This document shows, piece by piece, positions 1 through 9,331 of a stretch of DNA of 51,354 nt; positions within the stretch are counted from its first letter, which is position 1; every line of letters begins with the position of its first letter. This DNA is from Caulobacteraceae bacterium (lineage in GTDB: Bacteria > Pseudomonadota > Alphaproteobacteria > Caulobacterales > Caulobacteraceae). Where the stretch lies: contig JARLIP010000172.1 in the NCBI GenBank assembly GCA_031291685.1, positions 1-51,354 of the forward strand, in the 5' to 3' direction. The notes below the pieces were generated by a model that did not search any database, had not been told where the DNA came from, and was given only the letters and a program-made list of their open reading frames with translations. Both the position numbers and the translations under genes were made by a program.

Positions 1-2
1 AG

Positions 3-116
3 ACCTGCGCCAAGCTCAACATCTCCTTCTGGCGCTTCCTCGGCGATCGCTTCAACGTCCCAGGCGCCGACTGCGTCCCCAGCTTGCCAAGCCTCCTCAG
101 CCTCGCCGCCGTTTAA
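3..116 (+). CDS. C-terminal fragment of a possible transposase (5' end outside window)
   Basis: Open frame from the window edge: TCAKLNISFWRFLGDRFNVPGADCVPSLPSLLSLAAV*. Resembles C-terminal tails of some IS transposases; family not assigned. Confidence 0.4.
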   Translation, partial: TCAKLNISFWRFLGDRFNVPGADCVPSLPSLLSLAAV

Positions 117-259
117 AGCACGGGAATTTGCCCCGCTTACAGACCCTATTCGATTGATGGCCGCTCACGCGCCATTTGAAGGCGGCGGCGGTCCGATCCG
201 GTTTTTGCCGCCCGTCCGGCCCGTTTTTGGACTATAGACGCGGCGGTATTGGAGCGCCC

Positions 260-1345
260 ATGCGGATTTTAATCTTCGCCACCCACCACGGCGATTACTC
301 GATCGAACTGGGCGCCACCCTGGCGCGGCGCTCGCGGGTGACCGTCCTGATGGACGAGGGCCAGGCGAAGAACGACTGCGGGCCGGAACAGATCGAAGCC
401 TTCTCCAAGGTGGGGAGCTTCAGGATCTTCTCTTCACGCACGATCCTGCGCCTCAAGAGCACCCTGACGGTGCTGGGCGCGGTCCTGACGCTGCGGCCGG
501 ACCTGGTGATCGCCCACGCCCACTACGGCCCCTTCACCCTCTTCCTGCAGAAGCTGCTGTCCCGGTTCTGCCCGATCTATCTGATCGTGCACGACCCTGC
601 CCCCCACACCGGCCGCGACGCCGAGGTCTCCAGCAAGTCGGCCAGGCTCGATCGCCAGGGCCGCGAACTGGCCTCGGTGTTTCTGGTGCATGGGGCCTTT
701 TGCGCCGGCCAGTTGCGGGACACCGGCGTCGTCGGGGACCGGTCCATCGTCAGCGTGCCCCACGGCCCGATCCTTCGGCCCGAAACGCGCACCGCGCCGG
801 TCGATCCGCCCTTCGTGCTGATGTTCGGTCGGATGGAGGCCTATAAGGGTCTGGACGTGCTGCTGGCGGCCTGCCAGCGCCTGGCCGCCCGGGGAACCCC
901 GATCCGCTGCAAGCTGATGGGTCGGGGCGCCGAACTGGAACGGCTCAAGACCGCGTTCGAAGCCGCCGGGGCCGAGGTTGTCTGCGCGTTCATCCCCCGG
1001 AATGCGGCGATCCAGGCGCTGCGGGAGGCCTCGGCGGTGGTGGCGCCCTATACCGAAGCCACCCAGAGCGGGGTGGTGGCCGCGGCCTTCGCCGCCGGCC
1101 GCCCGATCGTCGCCTCCGCCATCGGCGGACTGGTGGACTTCATCCAGGATGGCGAGAACGGCCTGCTGGTCCCCGCTAACGATCCGGACGCCCTGGCCGA
1201 CGCCCTGCACCGGATCACCACCGACCCGGCCCTGTGGCGGCGTCTGGCCGCCGGCGCGCAAGCCACGGCCACGGGCGCCATCAGCTGGGAGCGGTTCGCC
1301 GAGGCCATCTACGCCACGGCCGCGGCCCGGTCCGGCCGCGCCTAA
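260..1345 (+). CDS. Glycosyltransferase family 4 protein
   Basis: ORF 176..1345 with probable start at ATG 260 (MRILIFATHHGDYSIELG). GT4/GT-B features: FGRMEAYKGLDVLLAA, GLVDFIQDGENGLLVPANDPDALADAL. Confidence 0.85.
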   Translation: MRILIFATHHGDYSIELGATLARRSRVTVLMDEGQAKNDCGPEQIEAFSKVGSFRIFSSRTILRLKSTLTVLGAVLTLRPDLVIAHAHYGPFTLFLQKLLSRFCPIYLIVHDPAPHTGRDAEVSSKSARLDRQGRELASVFLVHGAFCAGQLRDTGVVGDRSIVSVPHGPILRPETRTAPVDPPFVLMFGRMEAYKGLDVLLAACQRLAARGTPIRCKLMGRGAELERLKTAFEAAGAEVVCAFIPRNAAIQALREASAVVAPYTEATQSGVVAAAFAAGRPIVASAIGGLVDFIQDGENGLLVPANDPDALADALHRITTDPALWRRLAAGAQATATGAISWERFAEAIYATAAARSGRA

Positions 1346-2847
1346 CCGGCCCCCTTGGCCAGGCCCAGCCGCTTCAAGGGAAGCTTCGAGACCACGAAGG
1401 CCTTTTCCGGCGGGCGCAGCAGGAACAGCCAATAGGCGGCTGCGAAGATCAGGCACACGCCAATGGCGCCGGGCACGGCCACCAGCAGGGATCGGGCGAA
1501 GAAGTGCTCGAGGAACAGTCGCCAGACATGGGCGATCGCCAGGCAGGTCAGGGGCGGATAGAGGTCCGCCCACTCCGCGTCCATGCCCTGGGTGAACCGC
1601 GCCGACAGCACCGCCCGCACGATGTTGACGAAGGCGTAGCCCGCCGTGATGGCGATGGCCACGCCATTGGCGCCGAACCGGGGGGCGGCCCAGACGCAGC
1701 CGGCGATCGAGCCGACCAGTCCGATGATCAGCACCGCGAACTCGCGCCGATGGCGGCCCGTCATGGACAGGGACACTCCCATGGGACCCAGCACGCCGCT
1801 CAGATAATAGGCCAGGGCCAGGTTGAACGAGAGGCTGGCCTGGAAATGGTATTTGGGGCCGAACAGCAGATCGAGCCAGGGGCCGAACACCGCGAGCCCC
1901 GCGAAGATCGGCGAGGCCAGCAGGGAAGCCTTGCGCAGATAGTCCCCCAACTCCCGGCGCATCCCCGCCAGGTCTCCTTGGGCGTAGAGCCGCGCCACGG
2001 CCGGCGCCAGGGTCTGGCTGAGGGCGAAGGGATAGATCTGGATGATCTGGGCCAGGCCGCTGAGGGCGGCGTATTCGCCGACCTCCTTGGAGGGACGAAA
2101 CCGGCCCAGCACCAGGATGTCGATATTGCGCAGGATGCCGTAGGCCAGCAGCATGGAGGCCAGCCAGGCGCTGTAGCCATAGACCCGGCGCAGGGTCGCG
2201 CGATCCTGGGGCTCAAGCTTGTGAGGGGGCGTCTTTTCCCGGCGCAGCAGCAGAAACAGCGCCACGCTCATGGTCACCATGGACACGGTGACCCCCACAG
2301 TGGTGGACAGGATCACCCCGATCAGCCCCATGCCCATGACCAGGAACAGGATCAGGGCCCCCAGCCGGGCCAGGGGCTGGAGATAGAGCGAGGCGATCGC
2401 CTGGAAGGCCGGCCTGTTCAGCGCCCGCAAGGTCGCGGCCAGGATCGCCACATCGGCGGCGAAGGGCAGGGACAGGAAGGTCAGAGACAGATAGAGGCTG
2501 AAATGCGGGTGGGGATAGAACCGCGCCTCCACCCAGGGTCCGATGACGAGGAAGACCGCCAGCACCACCAGGCAGTTGACGATCGCGGTGATCACCCGGA
2601 AGGCGCCGACCTGGGCCATGGCCCGGGGCCGATCGTGATCATTCTCCCCCAGATGGCGCAGAAGAGACAGATCAAGACCCAAAGGCGCCAGGATCAACGC
2701 CACCGTATAGACGTTGCGGACCAGACTGAGGACGCCATAGTTGTCGGGACCCAACCAGCGCGCGACGAACACGCCGGACGCGAAGGTCACGATCTGCTGG
2801 AGCAGCGTCCCCACGAAAAAGAGCAATACGTCTCTGGTCTTGGTCAT
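1342..2847 (-). CDS. Polysaccharide biosynthesis flippase (Wzx/MATE-like oligosaccharide flippase)
   Basis: Multi-TM protein MTKTRDVLLFFVGTLLQQIVTFASGVFVARWLGPDNYGVLSLVRNVYT, typical of Wzx flippases; ORF extends to 2892 but ATG 2847 is the likely start. Confidence 0.85.
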   Translation of the reverse strand: MTKTRDVLLFFVGTLLQQIVTFASGVFVARWLGPDNYGVLSLVRNVYTVALILAPLGLDLSLLRHLGENDHDRPRAMAQVGAFRVITAIVNCLVVLAVFLVIGPWVEARFYPHPHFSLYLSLTFLSLPFAADVAILAATLRALNRPAFQAIASLYLQPLARLGALILFLVMGMGLIGVILSTTVGVTVSMVTMSVALFLLLRREKTPPHKLEPQDRATLRRVYGYSAWLASMLLAYGILRNIDILVLGRFRPSKEVGEYAALSGLAQIIQIYPFALSQTLAPAVARLYAQGDLAGMRRELGDYLRKASLLASPIFAGLAVFGPWLDLLFGPKYHFQASLSFNLALAYYLSGVLGPMGVSLSMTGRHRREFAVLIIGLVGSIAGCVWAAPRFGANGVAIAITAGYAFVNIVRAVLSARFTQGMDAEWADLYPPLTCLAIAHVWRLFLEHFFARSLLVAVPGAIGVCLIFAAAYWLFLLRPPEKAFVVSKLPLKRLGLAKGAG

Positions 2848-3116
2848 CGGTAACGCAAGTCCTGGGTCTCCAGTGGCCGTCGCCCAAGCCACCGCGAACG
2901 GCTCGTCCGGGTGACCCTATCGCAGTTTTTCGGGCGCCGGTCCGGCGATGTGGGAACCCCCACGCGGACGGCGCCGACAATGCTCAGTGACGCGAAATTT
3001 GATCTACGACTTGAAGTCGCAGCCTTTGGCGGGGCAGGATCGGCCATGATCCTCACCCGGACCACCGCGCCGCACGCCCCGTCGCCGCCTCCAACCCAGC
3101 AGGCCCATTTCGGTTC

Positions 3117-4136
3117 ATGAACCGTCGGCGCAACCTGATCATCCTCATCACGCTTGGACGGCTGGCGGGATGGATCATGCTCGCCGTGGCGGCGACGTGT
3201 CTGGCCATCGGTCTGCTGGGTCAGGCCGGGCGGCTGGATTTTCGGCTGGATCTGCTCAATCAGCTGTGCCCGCTCTGGCTGGCGCCAGGTTTGGCCGCCG
3301 CCGCCATCGCCGTTCTCAGCGGCGGGCGCCGGCGCCTGCCCGGCGCGATCATCGCCGGCGCCCTGATCCTGATTGGCGGGATCCTGCTGGGTCCGGACCT
3401 GCTGGCCCATCGCACCCGATCCGCCCCCCGCCACGACATGCTGCGGGTGGTTCAGTTCAATGTGATGAAGGAAAACCAGGACACCATCAGCGCCGTGGAC
3501 TGGATCATCGCTCAGCACGCGGACGTTATCGTCCTGGAGGAGGCCGCCGGAGACGCCGGCGCCATCGCCGACGCGCTCAAGCGCCTCTATCCCTACGCCG
3601 CGGACTGCTCCACCAACGGCCTGTGTTCGACCATGATCCTGTCCCGCCTGCCGCCCACGGACAGTCGCCCCCTCGCCCGGGACGATCCGGAGAACCGCAG
3701 GGGCCTGTCGGCGGTCTGGGCCAGCTTCGCCTCCCCGGCCGGGCCCTATACGGTGGTGGGCGTCCATCTCATGCGGCCCTGGCCCATGGGGAAGCAGCAC
3801 GACCAGTTGCGGGAACTGGGCGACGACATCGCCGGCCTTCCCTCCAACCGCCTGATCATCGCCGGAGACTTCAACGCCTCGCCCTGGTCCATGGCCCTGC
3901 GGGAGGAGGATCGCCGGTTTGGCCTGGAGCGGCGCACCCGTCTGATCCGGACCTGGCCCGCCCGATTCGACGACGCGCGGCAGCAATCGACGCCCTTTCC
4001 GCTGCTGGCGCTGGACCAGATCTATGCGGGGCCCGGATGGGCGACGGTGTCCATGCGCCGAGGTCCAAGCCTGGGCTCCGACCACTATCCGCTGGTGATC
4101 GACCTGGCGCCGATTTCGGCCGACAAAACCCACTGA
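3117..4136 (+). CDS. Endonuclease/exonuclease/phosphatase family membrane protein
   Basis: N-terminal TM segments, then RVVQFNVMKEN, DVIVLEEA, GVHLMRPWP, IIAGDFNASPWS, GSDHYPLVIDL: EEP superfamily motifs. Confidence 0.85.
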   Translation: MNRRRNLIILITLGRLAGWIMLAVAATCLAIGLLGQAGRLDFRLDLLNQLCPLWLAPGLAAAAIAVLSGGRRRLPGAIIAGALILIGGILLGPDLLAHRTRSAPRHDMLRVVQFNVMKENQDTISAVDWIIAQHADVIVLEEAAGDAGAIADALKRLYPYAADCSTNGLCSTMILSRLPPTDSRPLARDDPENRRGLSAVWASFASPAGPYTVVGVHLMRPWPMGKQHDQLRELGDDIAGLPSNRLIIAGDFNASPWSMALREEDRRFGLERRTRLIRTWPARFDDARQQSTPFPLLALDQIYAGPGWATVSMRRGPSLGSDHYPLVIDLAPISADKTH

Positions 4137-4146
4137 ACCGCGCCGC

Positions 4147-6390
4147 TCAGGCCGGGTCGCCAAGGGTCGCGGCGAAGGCCTGAAGCTCCAGGTGGGCGGC
4201 GACCACGTGATAGAAGGTGCTGGCGGGAATGGCCTCTTCGACGAACACCCCGGTCCGCGGCAGGCGATCGCGCCATCCGCCCCGGATCGGAACCTCCAGA
4301 TAGGCGAAAATCGACGTCAGGGCCTGGTCAGCCTGCTCCAGATAGAGGGACCGGTCGGCATCGTGGCGGGCGGCCAGGATCACGGCGGCCTTCAGTCGTT
4401 CGGTTTGCGGCCAGAAGCGGGCGCTGGCCACGCGGATCGAAAAATCGTCCAGCATGGAATCCACGGCGACATTGCGTTGCCGGTCGATACCCTTAAGGCC
4501 AGCCTGGAACAGGCGGGCGGCGGCCTGACGCGCATCCTTGCGGTCCCGTAGGCGCCCCCACCGCTCCAGCAGCCAGGCCCACTCGAACTGGTGGCCCGGC
4601 TCCAGAATTCGGCCGGGCTCTCCCGTGGCGGGGGTCCAGTCGGGGTTGAAGAACTCCCGGATCGCGCCCAGGGGGGCGTCGATAAAGGCGTTTAGCGCCA
4701 ACCGGACGATCTCGTCCGCCAGATCGCACCAGACCGCGGCGCCGGTTTCGGCCTCCCAGGCCAAGGCCGCTTCCAGAAGGTGCATGTGAGGGTTGGATTG
4801 GAAGGGCTGCTCGGCGCTGGCCTCGATGAAGCCGCCAGCGCCATGGCGCATGGCCGCCAGGGGACCGCTGACCAGGGCCTCGGCCAGGGCCTGGGCGCGC
4901 GGCGCCTCGACCCCGATGCGGTAGGCGCTGGACAGGGCCAGCAGGACAAAGGCGTGGTCGTAAAGGAACGCCGTCTCGTTCAGGGGCGCGCCGTCAGCGC
5001 TAACCAGGGTGCGAAAGGCGCCGTCCGGCCGCTGATAGCCGTTGATCATGGCGTTCAGCCCCCCGGCGACGATCCGGCGGGCGTCCCCATCCCATCCCGT
5101 GGCCGCCGCGGTGGCGAAGGCGAAGATCTGGCGGGCCTGGACCCGCAACCGCCGCGGATCGCGGCTTGGCCGACCGTCCAGCTCCAGGGTCTCGTTGAAA
5201 CCGCCATTGACCGGGTCCGCCCCGAGGCTCGCCCACAGGGGATAGGCCGCCGTCCGCATCCATAGATCGAGCGATCGGGCGCCGGCGCCCAGGCTGCTCT
5301 CGCGGGCGGCGTCCGAGACCGGGGCGGCGGACCGCCTGGCGCGCAGATCGGCGACCTTGACGACGGCGTCCTTCACCGACTGGCTGGCGCCCAGGGCGCA
5401 GACCAGGATGTCCCGCCCCTCGACGACCACGGCGATATTGGCCAGGCCGATGGCGGCCACGGTGGTGTGGTCCGGCGCCCGGACCAGCACGTTCTCGCAA
5501 TCGATCAGGATCACATCCGCGGAAGCTGCGTTGCCGGCGCCGTCCTTGACCGAGGCGGTGTGCACCGCGTCCCAGGCGCCGAGGTCCGACCAGCTGAACC
5601 CCACCGGCACCACGCCGACCTTGTCGCTCTTTTCCACCAGGGCGTAGTCGATGGAGATCTTGGGCGCCGTGCGAAAGGCCTCGCCGAGCACCCGCACGCT
5701 GTCGCTGAGACCGCCCTCGTCCAGAGCCTTGGTCACGGCGGCGATCACATCCGGCGCATGGCGGTGCAGATCAGCGGTCAAGGCCGCGGCGGAGAAGATG
5801 AAGGTGCCGCTGTTCCACAGATAGCCGCGGTCGACATAGGACTGGGCGATCTCGGCGGAGGGCTTCTCCACGAAGGCCTCGACCTGACGCACCCCCTCGG
5901 CCAAGGCCTGGGCGCCGGGATTGATGTAGCCAAAGGCCGTTGAGGGAAAGCTGGGCTGTACGCCCAGGGTCACCAGATAGCCGCCGGCGGCCACCGGACG
6001 CGCCAGATCCACGGCGGCGCTGAAGGCCTCCCAGTCGGGGATCGAATGGTCGGAGGGGGCAATGACCACGACGCCCTCGGGATCGTCCCGCAGCACCTGC
6101 AGAGCCGCCGCGGCGATGGCCGGGGCCGTATCGCGCCCGATCGGCTCGACCAGGATCAGAGCGTCCTGGCCAAGCTCGGCCAACTGGCGGCGAACCAGGT
6201 CCAGATAGGCGTGGCCCGCGACCACCATCGGCCGGCCGGCGTCCTTTAGCTGACCCATGCGCAGAATGGTGTCCTGAAACATAGAGCGCTCACCCAGCAG
6301 GGGCACAAATTGCTTGGGGTGAGCTTCATTGGACGCGGGCCAGAGCCGCGTGCCGGACCCGCCGCAAAGAATGACCGGGTGAATCGCCAT
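4147..6390 (-). CDS. Mannose-1-phosphate guanylyltransferase fused to an AGE-type (N-acylglucosamine 2-epimerase-like) isomerase/epimerase domain
   Basis: Start ATG 6390: MAIHPVILCGGSGTRLWPASNEAHPKQFVPL (GMP nucleotidyltransferase). C-terminal half has RLRVQARQIFAF, NPHMHLLEA, EPGHQFEWAW, WPQTERLKA, IPASTFYH (AGE family). Confidence 0.85.
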   Translation of the reverse strand: MAIHPVILCGGSGTRLWPASNEAHPKQFVPLLGERSMFQDTILRMGQLKDAGRPMVVAGHAYLDLVRRQLAELGQDALILVEPIGRDTAPAIAAAALQVLRDDPEGVVVIAPSDHSIPDWEAFSAAVDLARPVAAGGYLVTLGVQPSFPSTAFGYINPGAQALAEGVRQVEAFVEKPSAEIAQSYVDRGYLWNSGTFIFSAAALTADLHRHAPDVIAAVTKALDEGGLSDSVRVLGEAFRTAPKISIDYALVEKSDKVGVVPVGFSWSDLGAWDAVHTASVKDGAGNAASADVILIDCENVLVRAPDHTTVAAIGLANIAVVVEGRDILVCALGASQSVKDAVVKVADLRARRSAAPVSDAARESSLGAGARSLDLWMRTAAYPLWASLGADPVNGGFNETLELDGRPSRDPRRLRVQARQIFAFATAAATGWDGDARRIVAGGLNAMINGYQRPDGAFRTLVSADGAPLNETAFLYDHAFVLLALSSAYRIGVEAPRAQALAEALVSGPLAAMRHGAGGFIEASAEQPFQSNPHMHLLEAALAWEAETGAAVWCDLADEIVRLALNAFIDAPLGAIREFFNPDWTPATGEPGRILEPGHQFEWAWLLERWGRLRDRKDARQAAARLFQAGLKGIDRQRNVAVDSMLDDFSIRVASARFWPQTERLKAAVILAARHDADRSLYLEQADQALTSIFAYLEVPIRGGWRDRLPRTGVFVEEAIPASTFYHVVAAHLELQAFAATLGDPA

Positions 6391-6546
6391 TGTGACTGGT
6401 CGCCTTCTAGTCCACTCGCCATGACCCGCTTGATAGAACGGCGGGTCTTCAGTCTTTGGGGCGTTCGCCCCGATCGTCCCGGTCGGCGCCTCGCCCCTCA
6501 CGCCCAGCTTGGCGGGTGGCCGATGCACGCGGCGGGGGAACTCGCT

Positions 6547-7863
6547 CTAGTCTGACGTCCATCGCCCCTCCAACCTCAAGAGTTCGCTAAAGGCGAGGAA
6601 CAGATGGTAAAATGTGCTGGCCGGGATCTTGTCGACCTTGGCCGAACCATCCGCCCTCAGATGATCGATCCAGGCGCCGGGAACCGGCCGATCGACATAG
6701 CGATCCAGAATATTGGCCGTGATCTCGGCCACGCGGCCGTCCAGCGCGCGGCCGCCGAACTCGATTTCGGCCAGATGCGCCTTCAGCGCCTCGGTCTGCG
6801 GCCAGGCCCGGTAGTCCGGATCGTGCGCCGTCCCGTCGTCCAGCACAGCATCGACGGACAGGCCGGAGCCCTGATCGACCCCATGGCGCTCGGCGAAGGC
6901 GAAGAGCCCGCCCGCCATGGGGGCGAAATCCCGCCCGGTCAAACGGGTCAGGTGGCGCAGTATCCAGGACCATTCGAAATGGTGTCCCGGCTCGATGATC
7001 CGCCCGCGCACCCCTGGCGCCCGGCGCCAGGCCTGATCGTAATATTCAGCCAGGGAGCCGGTGCTCGCATCGAAGAAGGCTGTTCGCGCCAGCTCGGCCA
7101 CCTCAAGGGCGCGCACGGCGAAGCGCTCGGCGCCAGTGGCTTCATGGAGGGCGATCAGGGCCTCAAGCATGTGCATGTGCGGGTTCTGCACCGCCTCGGC
7201 CGGATGCGGCGCCTCGGCGTGCCAACCGCGCCGATCGTCCCGACCAAGCCGGGCGTCGATCGCCTCAAGGGTCCGGTCCGCCCAGCTGACCGCGCCTTGA
7301 TCGCCGCTGGCGCGTATCCACCAGGCGGTGGCGAACAGGGCGAAGGCCTGGTCATAGAGATCGATGGTCGGATCGACCACGCCGCCAAAGCGGCCCATGC
7401 GGCGGGCCCAGCCCCCGGTCTCCATCCAGCCATGGCGGGTCATGAAGGCCCAGCCGTTCTGCGCCGCGGCAAGCCCGGGACCGTAGCCCAACAGGGCTGC
7501 GTGGCTATAGACATAGATCTGCCGCGCCTGGACCCGCAAGCGCTTGAAGTCCACCTCGGCGGGGCGCCCCTCCAGGGTCAGGTGCTCGACAAAGCCGCGG
7601 TCGGCGTCGGTCCCCACCCCGGCCCAGAGGGGCAAGGCGCGGTCGAACAGAAAGGCGCGCACGTCGTCAAATCGCGGGGATATCGCCGTGGCCGGGCCCT
7701 GCGCGCCATGGGCTGGGCCTTCGCCTTCACAAGGCGCCGAAGATGCGTTTGCCGCGCCGAACTGGCCAACCGTCGTCAAAGACTTCTCTCTATTTTCTCG
7801 AACCGGCGCCCGTCGCGTCAGAACCTTCGCGGGCAAACTAGCCGGACCATCGGCGCGGGCCAC
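6547..7863 (-). CDS. AGE family epimerase/isomerase
   Basis: RLRVQARQIYVYSHAA, NPHMHMLEALIALHEATG, EPGHHFEWSWI, WPQTEALKA, IPASTFYHLFLA. Exact start uncertain. Confidence 0.8.
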   Translation of the reverse strand: MARADGPASLPAKVLTRRAPVRENREKSLTTVGQFGAANASSAPCEGEGPAHGAQGPATAISPRFDDVRAFLFDRALPLWAGVGTDADRGFVEHLTLEGRPAEVDFKRLRVQARQIYVYSHAALLGYGPGLAAAQNGWAFMTRHGWMETGGWARRMGRFGGVVDPTIDLYDQAFALFATAWWIRASGDQGAVSWADRTLEAIDARLGRDDRRGWHAEAPHPAEAVQNPHMHMLEALIALHEATGAERFAVRALEVAELARTAFFDASTGSLAEYYDQAWRRAPGVRGRIIEPGHHFEWSWILRHLTRLTGRDFAPMAGGLFAFAERHGVDQGSGLSVDAVLDDGTAHDPDYRAWPQTEALKAHLAEIEFGGRALDGRVAEITANILDRYVDRPVPGAWIDHLRADGSAKVDKIPASTFYHLFLAFSELLRLEGRWTSD

Positions 7864-8046
7864 GAAAAAAGCCGTCGGCGCGCGCGCGTCGTCAAAGCCT
7901 GCCCTGAATTGCTCAAAGTTTTCCCTGTTCCCATCGCCTGGGCGGCTTGCCGCGCCCGTCGCTCAGCGCGCGGCGGACCCAGGCCGCAAGCAAATGCGCA
8001 AACAGCCTAAGCGTTCCGCGCCTGGGCCGAACTATCGGGGGCCGAA

Positions 8047-8727
8047 CTAACGGGATCCGCGCCGCCGCAGCACGGCGGGCACGGTCATGACCAGGATCTT
8101 GACGTCGAGAACCAGGCTCTTGCTATGGGCATAGACGGTGTCGATGGCCACCCGGCGGCGATAGGAGACATCGCTGCGCCCGCTGACCTGCCAAAGGCCG
8201 GTGATGCCGGGACGGACCGAGCAATAGGCCCTGAAGCGGCGTCCATAGCGTCGGGCCTCGGCCTCGACGATGGGCCGCGGTCCGACCAGGCTCATCTCGC
8301 CGCGCAGCACGTTGAACAGCTGCGGCAATTCATCAAGACTGGAGCGGCGCAGGAAGTCCCCCAGGCGGGTGATGCGCGGGTCGTTGCGCAGCTTGTGGTC
8401 CCGCTCCCACTCCTGACGGGCGGCCATATCGCAGGCCAGCAGATGCTCAAGACGCTGTTGAGCGTCCGTGGCCATGCTGCGAAACTTCAGACAGGGGAAC
8501 TGGCGACCGCCCCGGCCGATCCGGCGATGAGCGAACAGGATTGGGCCACCGTCCTGGATGAAGACCCCAAGGGCCACCAGCAGCATCAGGGGGGCGAAAA
8601 AGATCAGCAGCCCAAGGGCGAGACCGGCGTTGATCGCATATTCAGCGTCCAGCCCCCTCAGACCCGCGAACCACGACCGTGAGTCGAATGCGGAGCGCTG
8701 TAGCTCTGTCGACCCGAAATCAGACAC
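8047..8727 (-). CDS. Sugar transferase (undecaprenyl-phosphate sugar phosphotransferase, exopolysaccharide initiation)
   Basis: [89 protein letters not shown]: bacterial sugar transferase domain. GTG start at 8727 with AGGAGG upstream. Confidence 0.93.
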   Translation of the reverse strand: MSDFGSTELQRSAFDSRSWFAGLRGLDAEYAINAGLALGLLIFFAPLMLLVALGVFIQDGGPILFAHRRIGRGGRQFPCLKFRSMATDAQQRLEHLLACDMAARQEWERDHKLRNDPRITRLGDFLRRSSLDELPQLFNVLRGEMSLVGPRPIVEAEARRYGRRFRAYCSVRPGITGLWQVSGRSDVSYRRRVAIDTVYAHSKSLVLDVKILVMTVPAVLRRRGSR

Positions 8728-8747
8728 ACACGCCTCCTAAACGGCCA

Positions 8748-8764
8748 ATGCTGCATTGCAGCAT
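8748..8764. promoter_or_regulatory. Perfect 17-bp palindrome ATGCTGCATTGCAGCAT, matching the CTGC-N3-GCAG PhaR/AniA-type operator pattern
   Basis: Read directly; 21-37 nt upstream of the sugar transferase start. PhaR assignment is inference from the pattern. Confidence 0.5.
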
Positions 8765-9045
8765 CGCATGCTTGAATGACACTTTCCAGATCACGGAACG
8801 ATGATCAATGGAATTCTCCGATCCGGCGAGCCGAGTTCGACAGCCGATCGGGCCGCGCGCCCTTATCCCACAAGGCTTTAGCTAAGCCTTTGCATTATAC
8901 ATATTTTTTTGATGTCCGAGCCAGGGAACCGCAGAGCTCTGGACCGAGTTAATCCTGGTTAATATCTGGTCAACTCAAAGCCGCGCCCCAAGCGCGACCG
9001 CCCAAGGCGACCCGCGCCGCAGGGCCTACCATCGAGTGACTGGGG

Positions 9046-9180
9046 TCAGGCGCGGGGTCCGGTCACGAGACCGATAAACCGGATGATGTCCATCCACAGG
9101 AGCAGATTCAGCGAGAGGGCGGCGAGCAGCTCCCGACGCCAAATATCCAAACGCTGAACCGGCGATCGCGGCCAATCCAT
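9046..9180 (-). CDS. Possible small single-TM protein (44 aa)
   Basis: MDWPRSPVQRLDIWRRELLAALSLNLLLWMDIIRFIGLVTGPRA; plausible hydrophobic helix, no family recognised. Confidence 0.35.
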   Translation of the reverse strand: MDWPRSPVQRLDIWRRELLAALSLNLLLWMDIIRFIGLVTGPRA

Positions 9181-9331
9181 CTGCGCCTCCCGGACCGAGG
9201 CAGCCCTATGGTGGCTCGCCTTAACCCAGACTCGGTCATGGGGCGAATGAGGAATCAAGCCAATTCACCCGATGCGATCCAATGTTCGCTTGTGACTCCA
9301 GGGCGAAAACAGACGAAATCGCAAGCTCAAG

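Noticed and set aside
1234-2853. 539-aa plus-strand ORF
   Set aside because: Antisense shadow of the Wzx-like flippase; Gln/Gly/His-rich with no recognisable motif.
3007-3019. 13-bp palindrome CGACTTGAAGTCG between flippase and EEP genes
   Set aside because: Single short palindrome with no second copy and no associated regulator.
2844-4163. 439-aa minus-strand ORF
   Set aside because: Antisense shadow of the EEP-family gene.
8949-8962. TTAA-N6-TTAA (TTAATCCTGGTTAA), CtrA-like
   Set aside because: CtrA full sites have N7 spacing; here it is 6, and TTAA pairs are weak evidence in an AT-richer intergenic region.
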